From Pseudomonadota bacterium (lineage in GTDB: Bacteria > Pseudomonadota > Alphaproteobacteria > Rhizobiales > Devosiaceae): DNA of 6,977 nucleotides. The position numbers and the translations under genes are program-made. Location: assembly GCA_023433985.1 (NCBI GenBank), contig JAEYTN010000317.1, positions 1-6,977 of the forward strand, given 5' to 3'. The notes beneath the pieces were generated by a model. That model was not told where the DNA came from. It saw only the letters and a program-made list of their open reading frames with translations, and did not search any database. This document shows positions 1 through 4,881 of the stretch, piece by piece (positions within the stretch are counted from its first letter, which is position 1; each line of letters opens with the position of its first letter).

Positions 1-539
1 TGGCCCGCCGTCGGCTCGAGGTTGTCGCAGGTCTGCGCCCAGCGCCCGTAGCGCGACTTGAGGTTGCGCGCCAGCGTCACCGCCACACGCCGGTCGCGAT
101 CGGAGGCGCGCTCGTCGGTGATCACGCGGATGCCGCGGGCGAGGCCCGCGTCGTCCACCAGCACCGAGAACACCACCGGATGCGCGTAGATCGAGGTGCC
201 GCCCTGCATCACCCGGTACTCGAGCTCCATCGCCCGCGCGATGTAGTCCTGCTCGTCGTCATTGGTGAAATAGACTTCGTGCAGGCCCGATTTCTCCGCC
301 GGGCAGGTGGCGAAGTCGCCGAAGCTGCGGAGCGGCGTCGAAGGCGGCCCGCCATTGGTGCCGCAGGCGATCTCGGCCACCTCGGTATCGGGGAACTGGC
401 TGATCGGCTCGCCGAACTTGATGTCCCAGATGGTGAAGGCCGGCACCAGCGTGGGATCGAACTGCGCCTGCGCGCCGCCTGGGAGCATCAGCGATGCCCC
501 CAGCGCCAGCGTGCCGACGAGCCGCCGAAAGGCGGTCAT
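1..539 (-). CDS. Secreted protein of unknown function, last gene of the dehydrogenase cluster (3' end cut by window edge)
   Basis: The first 179 residues are present and the frame is still open at the window edge. Residues 1-25 form a Sec-type signal peptide (RR near the N-terminus, hydrophobic core, AQA before the likely cut at Q26), so the product is probably periplasmic. After it come a TIWDIKFG segment (36-43), an IACGTNGGPP segment (57-66), a DFATCP segment (75-80) and a mixed alpha/beta-looking stretch. Cysteines 59, 79 and 171 could form a disulfide. There is no CxxCH haem motif and no membrane segment beyond the signal. The ATG lies 1 base after the TAA of the upstream cytochrome gene, and the local Shine-Dalgarno is weak, so translational coupling is likely. 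The position matches that of the periplasmic accessory XoxJ/MxaJ in methanol dehydrogenase operons, but I cannot recognise that family in the visible sequence. Gene reality is well supported; function is unknown. Confidence 0.8.
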   Translation of the reverse strand, partial: MTAFRRLVGTLALGASLMLPGGAQAQFDPTLVPAFTIWDIKFGEPISQFPDTEVAEIACGTNGGPPSTPLRSFGDFATCPAEKSGLHEVYFTNDDEQDYIARAMELEYRVMQGGTSIYAHPVVFSVLVDDAGLARGIRVITDERASDRDRRVAVTLARNLKSRYGRWAQTCDNLEPTAG

Positions 540-540
540 C

Positions 541-1113
541 TTACTGCTTCATCCAGGCGCAGGCCTTCGTGCCCGACTCGCCGAAATAGGCGAGGCAGTC
601 GTCATAGGTGGCTTTGGGCTTACCCTGGATGTTGGTCTGGATGTAGGCGACGAGGTTGACGATGTCTTCCTTCTTGATCGCCTTGCCCTTGTGCGGCTCC
701 TGGCCGGGCTCGAACATGTCGGCCGTCATGCCGTAGCAGCGGTCGTCCTTGTAGGCCTGGTTGTCGTGGTAGGGCATCGGAGTGCCGGGAATGCCGCACG
801 CGATGATCTCGATGAAGCCCTGGGCGTCGAGCTGGCTTTCGCGCAGCAGCGCCGCGGCGCCTTCCGAGCGCGGGTTCTTGCCGGTGCCGTCGCCGTCCCA
901 GCCATGGCACGACACGCACACGCCGACCTTGGCGTAGACCTGCTTGCCGCGCTCGATATCGGCGCCCGCGAGCAGGGGATCGAGCTCGCCCGCCGCCGGA
1001 GCGGCGGCAGCGTCCTGGGCGTAAGTGATGGTGGCCGGCATGACGGCCAGCATGCCGGCCAAGAGGCCAGACGTCAGCAGCATGCCGATGATTTTCCGGG
1101 GCGCGAGGGACAT
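541..1113 (-). CDS. Periplasmic cytochrome c, methanol-metabolism-associated type; probable electron acceptor of the PQQ dehydrogenase
   Basis: A 190-residue monohaem cytochrome c. Residues 1-32 are a signal peptide (hydrophobic 8-25, cut near YAQ-D). The haem motif is C66-V-S-C69-H70, followed by a GWDGDGTGKNPR loop. M113 in GTPMPYH is the probable sixth iron ligand. Four further cysteines (106, 126, 173, 185) and the C-terminal DDCLAYFG and CAWMKQ pieces are unusual for class I cytochromes. They resemble the family annotated as 'c-type cytochrome, methanol metabolism-related', which is found beside quinoprotein alcohol dehydrogenases. The start is placed at the ATG because AGGAAGAAG lies 5 bases upstream; an in-frame TTG at 1137 lies upstream of that site and is less likely. 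It follows the dehydrogenase gene by 83 bases that contain a strong stem-loop. By analogy with XoxG/MxaG it should take electrons from PQQ; this role is inferred from family and position. Confidence 0.9.
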   Translation of the reverse strand: MSLAPRKIIGMLLTSGLLAGMLAVMPATITYAQDAAAAPAAGELDPLLAGADIERGKQVYAKVGVCVSCHGWDGDGTGKNPRSEGAAALLRESQLDAQGFIEIIACGIPGTPMPYHDNQAYKDDRCYGMTADMFEPGQEPHKGKAIKKEDIVNLVAYIQTNIQGKPKATYDDCLAYFGESGTKACAWMKQ

Positions 1114-1118
1114 CAGAA

Positions 1119-1127
1119 CTTCTTCCT
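1119..1127 (-). promoter_or_regulatory. Ribosome binding site deciding the cytochrome start
   Basis: AGGAAGAAG on the minus strand ends 5 bases before the ATG at 1113. It lies downstream of the alternative in-frame TTG at 1137, so it supports the shorter 190-residue protein, which also has the cleaner signal peptide. Confidence 0.6.
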
Positions 1128-1141
1128 GTTTCAGCAAATGT

Positions 1142-1168
1142 GCCGGGCGGCATCGGCTGCCGCCCGGC
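1142..1168 (-). promoter_or_regulatory. Perfect 11-bp stem-loop between dehydrogenase and cytochrome genes
   Basis: The arms GCCGGGCGGCA (1142-1152) and TGCCGCCCGGC (1158-1168) are exact reverse complements around a 5-base loop. The hairpin sits 29 bases after the dehydrogenase stop and before the cytochrome ribosome binding site. No run of U follows it in the transcribed direction, so it is not a standard intrinsic terminator. More likely it stabilises the 3' end of the dehydrogenase message or only partly attenuates read-through, so that the enzyme is made in excess of its cytochrome. The structure is seen directly; the function is inference. Confidence 0.65.
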
Positions 1169-1196
1169 TTGATCCTACGGTTGGGTGTCTTAACGC

Positions 1197-2933
1197 TTAG
1201 AGCGAGAAGACGTAGAGGACGTTGGCCGCCGGCTTGATCAGCTCGGGGTAGCCGGCGGTGTACACACCGTTACCGCCAGCGGCGATCGCGATGTATTCCT
1301 TGCCGTTCACCTCGAAGGCGATGGCGGGAGCGTTGAACGCGCCACCGACATTGATCGACCACTTCACTTCCAGCGTCTTGGCGTCGAGGGCCAGGAACGT
1401 GCCGTCCATCTCGCCGGTCCACACCAGGTCCGGAGTGCTCATCACGCCGGCATAGTTCGGGTACGGACGCTCGAGCTTGGCAACCTGCTTGCCGGTCGCG
1501 ACGTCGAAGGCGAACACCGAGCCGGTCTGCGGGCCGGCGGCAGCCGATGCGCCACCCGAGAACGAGGTGCCGGCAACCGGGGTTTCTTCCTTCACGGTCA
1601 GGTCCGAACAGGCTTCGATGCCGGCGGCGTAGGCGATGCCGGTCGACGGATCGAATGACGGCGGCCAGAAGTTCACGCCACCCTGGATGTGCGGGCAGGT
1701 GTTGACCGTGTCGCCGGTGCCGCGGCGCTGCGTGCCGTTGGCATAGACCTGGAGCGGCTTGGAGCTGTCATACTCGACGGGCATGCCGGTCTTGGGGTCG
1801 ATGCCCTTCGTCCAGTTCAGCTTGTTGACGTACTGGTTGGCGGCGATGAACGAGCCGTTGGTACGGTCGAGCGTGTAGAACAGGCCGTTACGACCGAAGT
1901 GAGCGAGCACCTTGCGGTCTTCGCCGTCGATCTTGGTGTCCACCAGCATCTGAACGCCGACTTCGTCGTAGTCCATGTAGTCGCCGGGGGTGTACTGGAA
2001 GTGCCACTTCAGCTCGCCCGTATCGGCGTCGAGCGCGAGCGAGGAGTTGGAGTAGAGGTTGTCGCCCGGGCGGTACTCGGGGTCGAACATCGGCACCGGG
2101 TTACCCGTGCCCCAGTAGATGGTGTTGCTGGCTTCGTCGTACGAACCGGTCACCCAGGCGGCGGCGCCACCGGTCTTCCAGCAGTCCGGGTTGCCGGTCT
2201 GGTCGCACAGCCACGTTTCCGAACCGGGCTGGCCGGGCTCGGGAACCGTGAAGAAGCGCCACTTCTCTTCGCCGGTCTTGGCGTCGAGGGCGGCGATCCA
2301 GCCGCGGGTGGCCCAGTCGCCGTAGGACTGGCCGACGATGACCATGTCCTTCACCACCAGCGGGGCGTTGGTGAAGCCTTCGCCCGGCTCGGTGCCGACC
2401 TGCTGGTCCCACACCACGTCGCCGGTCTCGTCGGCGAACGCCATGACACGGCCGTCGTTGAGGGCGGTCACGACCAGGTTGTCGACCAGCGCGAGGCCGC
2501 GCGAGGCGAGCAGGATGCCGCGGCTCGGATCCTTGTCGATGCCGGTGTCGCCGGTCCAGACCAGCTTGCCGGTCTTGCCGTCCGAAGCGTCGATCTTGTA
2601 GGGCGTGCCCCACGGATCGGAGATGTAGAGGAAGCCGTCCTTGGCGAGCGGGGTCGCTTCCATCGAGCCGACGCCGAAGCCGGCGGGCTCGGTGCCGCCC
2701 AGCGGCACGGCGAAGGCGAGCTTCAGGCCCGACACGTTGCTGGCATTGATCTCGTTCAGCGACGAGAAGCGCGAGCCGGCCCAGTCCTTGTGCACGGTCA
2801 GCCAGTTGCCGGCTTCCGCTTCGCTGTTGGCGGCAGCAAGACGTTCTGCCGTTACGTCCTCCGCGTAAGCCATGCCAGCACTTGCCAGCATGCTGCCCGC
2901 CAGCATGGCGGACATGAGAAGTTTGAGGCGCAT
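1197..2933 (-). CDS. PQQ-dependent alcohol dehydrogenase, lanthanide-type Asp pair, atypical active site
   Basis: A 578-residue periplasmic quinoprotein of the methanol/ethanol dehydrogenase family: an eight-bladed propeller without a haem domain, close to the usual 570-620 residues. The signal peptide is 1-24 (cut after AYA). Repeated propeller motifs such as LDAKTGEEKW (216-225) and LDADTGELKW (301-310) are present. Aligned by eye to MxaF/ExaA, the catalytic base is D321 in MDYDEVG. D323, two residues later, is the extra Asp typical of lanthanide enzymes such as XoxF. N278 (GTGNP) is a metal ligand; W260 stacks on PQQ; R348 and N421 are kept; C413 and C442 match the conserved 29-residue-spaced disulfide of MxaF. 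Departures: no vicinal Cys-Cys near 139-140 (GILLASRG instead), D206 where the metal-binding Glu is expected, and Y494 for a conserved Trp. AGGGGGAGAG precedes the ATG. The family is certain. The substrate is not known, and methanol should not be assumed. Confidence 0.95.
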   Translation of the reverse strand: MRLKLLMSAMLAGSMLASAGMAYAEDVTAERLAAANSEAEAGNWLTVHKDWAGSRFSSLNEINASNVSGLKLAFAVPLGGTEPAGFGVGSMEATPLAKDGFLYISDPWGTPYKIDASDGKTGKLVWTGDTGIDKDPSRGILLASRGLALVDNLVVTALNDGRVMAFADETGDVVWDQQVGTEPGEGFTNAPLVVKDMVIVGQSYGDWATRGWIAALDAKTGEEKWRFFTVPEPGQPGSETWLCDQTGNPDCWKTGGAAAWVTGSYDEASNTIYWGTGNPVPMFDPEYRPGDNLYSNSSLALDADTGELKWHFQYTPGDYMDYDEVGVQMLVDTKIDGEDRKVLAHFGRNGLFYTLDRTNGSFIAANQYVNKLNWTKGIDPKTGMPVEYDSSKPLQVYANGTQRRGTGDTVNTCPHIQGGVNFWPPSFDPSTGIAYAAGIEACSDLTVKEETPVAGTSFSGGASAAAGPQTGSVFAFDVATGKQVAKLERPYPNYAGVMSTPDLVWTGEMDGTFLALDAKTLEVKWSINVGGAFNAPAIAFEVNGKEYIAIAAGGNGVYTAGYPELIKPAANVLYVFSL

Positions 2934-2936
2934 AGT

Positions 2937-2946
2937 CTCTCCCCCT
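2937..2946 (-). promoter_or_regulatory. Strong purine-rich ribosome binding site of the dehydrogenase
   Basis: AGGGGGAGAG on the minus strand ends 3 bases before the dehydrogenase ATG, with its AGGGGG core 7 bases away. It supports the start at 2933 and suggests high translation, as expected for a periplasmic dehydrogenase made in quantity. Confidence 0.6.
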
Positions 2947-2963
2947 TTTAGGATGGTTCTTGG

Positions 2964-2982
2964 ATGCGGCGTTGCGCCACAT
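2964..2982. promoter_or_regulatory. Small imperfect dyad in the dehydrogenase leader
   Basis: ATG-c-GGCG-ttg-CGCC-a-CAT reads as an inverted repeat with one mismatch per arm and a 3-base loop. It lies 31-49 bases before the dehydrogenase start, inside the 83-base gap after the LysR gene. It could be a 5' leader hairpin or part of an operator. It is short enough to be chance in GC-rich DNA. Confidence 0.25.
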
Positions 2983-3008
2983 AAGACCGATCCGCGCGGG
3001 AGTTTGCT

Positions 3009-3028
3009 AATGTTGGCTATTGGACATT
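3009..3028. promoter_or_regulatory. Candidate LysR-type binding site upstream of the dehydrogenase
   Basis: AATGT-N10-ACATT is an interrupted dyad overlapping the end of the LysR coding region, about 75-95 bases before the dehydrogenase ATG. That is a reasonable place for an activator site. Its centre contains CTATTGG, which also occurs in the opposite orientation inside the dyad upstream of the LysR gene (4119-4125). LysR-type regulators bind interrupted dyads with T and A near the inner ends. The sequence match is loose, so this is a candidate only. Confidence 0.3.
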
Positions 3029-4069
3029 CTGAGGTAACTCGGCGCTAGTGCGGCGCGAATCCACGGCCTCCCGCTCGGGCTTCACCCGGTCTGGCGCCGG
3101 AAGCTCCAGCAGCTCCTCCGCCGGCACGTTCCGCCCATATTCGTTGCGGCAGAAATCGGTGAGCTTGCGGAAGATGTTGGCATAGCCCGGCAGGGTCATC
3201 AGGTGCTTGGGCATGGCGAGCACGATGGTGCGGTCCATGCCCGGCAGCGTGTAGACCCTGAGCCGCGAGCGCACGGAGCTCGGCAGGCTCGGCAGCAGCG
3301 ACAGCGGCGTGTGCGCCGTCGCGAGCCCCTCGCTCACCATGTCGATCGCGGCGACGTAGGTCATCGCCGAGAAGGCCGGCGTCGCATAGGGCAGGTGGGC
3401 GCGGTACCACGCGTCCGACACCGGCCGCATCGGCACGTTGGCGTCGATCTCGACATAGCGGCTGAGCGCCGGATCGAGCTGGCCCGGCTTGACGCCCTTG
3501 GTCAGCGCCTTTTCCACCATAGCTTCGGGCACCGATGCCGGCACCGCGAGCAGCATGGGGTCGCGGAACAGCGTGGCGATGGAGAACGAGGTGCGGTCCT
3601 CCGCCAGCGATTCGTCGTTGACGATGACGCAGTTGAGCTGGTGCAACCTCAGCTGCTCCACCAGCTCTCCGCTGGTGACGCCAAAAGTGACCTCGAACTT
3701 GGCGAACCCCGCTTCCTCCGACGCGATCCGCGCTGCAGCGGACAGGAAGCGTCCGCGCAGTGTGGGCGAGACGCCCATCCTGAGGAAGATGCGGCTGTCG
3801 ACGTAGCGCTTTTCGTGCTCGTCGATCGCCTGGTCGAACTTGCGCAGCAAGTCGTCGGAGAACTTGAACCAGTATTCGCCCGACGGCGTCAGGCTGACCG
3901 TCCCGGTGCGGTTGCGGTTGATCAGCTGCGTCCCCAGCCGCTCCTCGAGCTTGGCCAGCTGCTGGCTGATCGACGGCTGCGACAGCCCGACCCGGCGCGA
4001 GGCCTTGGTGATCGAGCCGGCAATGACCACAGCGCGGAAGATCTGCAGCTGCTTGAGTGTGATGTCCAT
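3017..4069 (-). CDS. LysR-type transcriptional regulator of the dehydrogenase cluster
   Basis: A 350-residue regulator. The N-terminal winged helix-turn-helix is clear: LKQLQIFRAVVIAGSITKAS leads into the recognition helix around SQPSISQQLAKLEERLG (30-46), followed by the wing residues LINR (49-52) and LTPSG. The linker helix occupies about 55-88 and the two-lobed effector-binding domain about 92-300. At 350 residues it is longer than the usual 290-320, because of a charged, Pro-rich C-terminal tail of roughly 40 residues. The ATG at 4069 is preferred because AGGAGGGG lies just before it; the in-frame GTG at 4099 lies upstream of that site. It points the same way as the dehydrogenase, 83 bases ahead of it, instead of divergently as is common for this family, so it may be partly co-transcribed. 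Control of the dehydrogenase and of itself is inferred from position. Confidence 0.93.
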   Translation of the reverse strand: MDITLKQLQIFRAVVIAGSITKASRRVGLSQPSISQQLAKLEERLGTQLINRNRTGTVSLTPSGEYWFKFSDDLLRKFDQAIDEHEKRYVDSRIFLRMGVSPTLRGRFLSAAARIASEEAGFAKFEVTFGVTSGELVEQLRLHQLNCVIVNDESLAEDRTSFSIATLFRDPMLLAVPASVPEAMVEKALTKGVKPGQLDPALSRYVEIDANVPMRPVSDAWYRAHLPYATPAFSAMTYVAAIDMVSEGLATAHTPLSLLPSLPSSVRSRLRVYTLPGMDRTIVLAMPKHLMTLPGYANIFRKLTDFCRNEYGRNVPAEELLELPAPDRVKPEREAVDSRRTSAELPQNVQ

Positions 4070-4073
4070 GCAT

Positions 4074-4081
4074 CCCCTCCT
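4074..4081 (-). promoter_or_regulatory. Ribosome binding site deciding the LysR start
   Basis: AGGAGGGG on the minus strand has its AGGAGG core 6 bases before the ATG at 4069. It would lie inside the coding region if the GTG at 4099 were used, so it favours the 350-residue product. Confidence 0.65.
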
Positions 4082-4110
4082 AGGGAACGATGTCACCACA
4101 ATACATCAAA

Positions 4111-4135
4111 TTCGATAACCCAATAGATTGTCGAA
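4111..4135. promoter_or_regulatory. Imperfect palindrome upstream of the LysR gene, candidate operator
   Basis: TTCGA (4111-4115) and TCGAA (4131-4135) are exact inverted repeats 15 bases apart. Further inner positions also pair (4117-4118 with 4128-4129, 4120 with 4126), giving a symmetrical 25-base element. It sits in a conspicuously AT-rich stretch (about 4100-4150), 42-66 bases before the LysR ATG, where the promoter should be. This fits an autoregulatory LysR site. Protein binding has not been shown. Confidence 0.4.
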
Positions 4136-4166
4136 GTTACAACATAACGTGCACTTTGACGCAGGG

Positions 4167-4191
4167 GGCCCGCACCGTATCGACGCGGGCC
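4167..4191. terminator. Stem-loop after the small cytochrome gene, possible terminator
   Basis: GGCCCGC (4167-4173) and GCGGGCC (4185-4191) form a 7-bp GC stem with an 11-base loop, 35 bases beyond the stop codon of the small cytochrome gene. In the plus direction it is followed by CTTTCG, a weak T-rich tail. In the minus direction, the one that would serve the cytochrome, no T run follows. It may end or attenuate transcription between the cytochrome and LysR genes, but it is not a textbook terminator. Confidence 0.35.
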
Positions 4192-4225
4192 TTTCGATTC
4201 CGGGGCCTTGCGGCCGGTCCGCCTT

Positions 4226-4687
4226 TTACTGGGCGGCAGGCTCGGCCGGAGCCGCACCGTCGGCCGGCGCAGCACCCTCGGCGGGGGCAGCGCCCTCGGC
4301 GGGCACATAGTTGGGCGAGAAGGTTGCGAGATAGGCGACGAGGTTCACCACGTCCTTCTCGTTGCCGAGGCCTGGGAAGCTCATCTTCGTACCCGGCACG
4401 TGCTCCTTGGGCTTGCGCAGGTAAGGGGCCACCGACTCGGGTGTCCACACCAGCCCGTTCTGGCCGGCCTCGATCATGGCTTTGGAGTACTTGTAGTCCG
4501 GCAGGCTGCCCGCGACGCGGCCGTACAGGTCGTTCAATTCAGGGCCGATCTTGTGCTTGGCGCCTTCGCCTACCGCATGGCACGAGCCGCAGCGCTTGAA
4601 CACGTTAGCGCCGGCATCGACGTCCTGGGCATTGGCCGGGGCAACCGCAAGCGCCGACACGACCAGACCAAGAGTCACAAACTTCAT
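4226..4687 (-). CDS. Class I cytochrome c (c2/c550-like) with Ala/Pro-rich tandem-repeat tail
   Basis: A 153-residue periplasmic monohaem cytochrome. The signal peptide is 1-20 (cut after ANA). The haem site is C33-G-S-C36-H37. The KIGPELNDLYGR segment (46-57), W81 and the PGTKMSFPG loop with iron ligand M102 are hallmarks of the mitochondrial-type cytochrome c/c2 group. The terminal helix NEKDVVNLVAYLATF (109-123) closes the haem fold. Residues 129-152 are four copies of a hexapeptide, PAEGAA, PAEGAA, PADGAA and PAEPAA, a flexible tail outside the fold. AGGAGA lies 8 bases before the ATG. It is the first gene of the same-strand series leading into the LysR and dehydrogenase genes. A sensible role is to carry electrons from the dehydrogenase's own cytochrome, or from complex III, to a terminal oxidase. 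It could equally be a housekeeping cytochrome that only happens to be adjacent. Confidence 0.92.
   Translation of the reverse strand: MKFVTLGLVVSALAVAPANAQDVDAGANVFKRCGSCHAVGEGAKHKIGPELNDLYGRVAGSLPDYKYSKAMIEAGQNGLVWTPESVAPYLRKPKEHVPGTKMSFPGLGNEKDVVNLVAYLATFSPNYVPAEGAAPAEGAAPADGAAPAEPAAQ
4232..4303 (-). repeat. Four tandem 18-bp repeats encoding a hexapeptide tail
   Basis: The 72 bases at the 3' end of the small cytochrome gene are four imperfect 18-bp units, each encoding Pro-Ala-Glu/Asp-Gly/Pro-Ala-Ala. The first two units are the most alike and the later ones have drifted at third positions. Copy number could vary between strains by slippage without breaking the frame. Confidence 0.75.
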
Positions 4688-4695
4688 CGCAAGGT

Positions 4696-4701
4696 TCTCC
4701 T
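4696..4701 (-). promoter_or_regulatory. Ribosome binding site of the small cytochrome
   Basis: AGGAGA on the minus strand is 8 bases before the ATG at 4687 and fixes that start, which also gives a standard 20-residue signal peptide. Confidence 0.55.
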
Positions 4702-4743
4702 AACGCACCGGCTTTCGCATTCCGGCATACATCGATGGCAAAT

Positions 4744-4772
4744 CCATGTTTGAGGGAAGCGTTGCGAGTCAA
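4744..4772 (-). promoter_or_regulatory. Possible promoter of the small cytochrome gene
   Basis: TTGACT (4767-4772, minus strand) is a good -35 match. The hexamer 17 bases downstream, ACATGG, is a poor -10. Alphaproteobacterial -10 elements are often weak. Spacing to the ATG (about 57 bases from the end of the -10) is plausible. Confidence 0.25.
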
Positions 4773-4786
4773 TCGACGGACGGGGT

Positions 4787-4814
4787 GACGGCCTGTCGCA
4801 TGCGACTTGCCGTC
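4787..4814. promoter_or_regulatory. 28-bp interrupted palindrome upstream of the small cytochrome gene
   Basis: A perfect 12-bp palindrome, GTCGCATGCGAC (4795-4806), is flanked by 2-base spacers and then by the inverted pair GACGGC (4787-4792) and GCCGTC (4809-4814). The two 14-base halves match at 12 positions. It lies in the 194-base gap between the DUF3422 stop and the cytochrome start, just upstream of the possible promoter. No T run follows on either strand, so an operator for a dimeric regulator is more likely than a terminator. Confidence 0.5.
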
Positions 4815-4881
4815 GCTCGTCCCGCAATTTTCGTGGCACGGTCCTTGCTTAACCCTTCGTTCATGCTTCCGCCGGGCCGCT

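Noticed and set aside
1..539. Calling the partial first gene xoxJ/mxaJ by position
   Set aside because: The visible residues do not show the periplasmic binding protein pattern of that family; position alone is not enough.
307..1200. Open frame on the plus strand across the cytochrome and the unknown secreted protein gene
   Set aside because: It overlaps two minus-strand genes that have signal peptides and, for one, a haem motif; its own translation has no recognisable features.
1197..2933. Naming the dehydrogenase xoxF or mxaF
   Set aside because: The Asp pair fits XoxF, but the missing Cys-Cys, the Glu-to-Asp change and the non-standard catalytic loop argue against assigning either symbol from sequence reading alone.
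1689..2951. Long open frame (420 codons) on the plus strand opposite the dehydrogenase gene
   Set aside because: It is a GC-rich antisense shadow. Its translation is Val/Gly/Ala/Arg-rich without any family motif, while the minus strand encodes an unmistakable quinoprotein.
3203..4126. Open frame on the plus strand opposite the LysR gene
   Set aside because: Low-complexity Arg/His/Ala-rich translation with no plausible ribosome binding site; the minus-strand LysR gene explains the region.
4093..4308. Short minus-strand open frame between the small cytochrome and LysR genes
   Set aside because: It overlaps the cytochrome tail in another frame and has an Arg/Pro-rich composition typical of spurious GC-rich frames.
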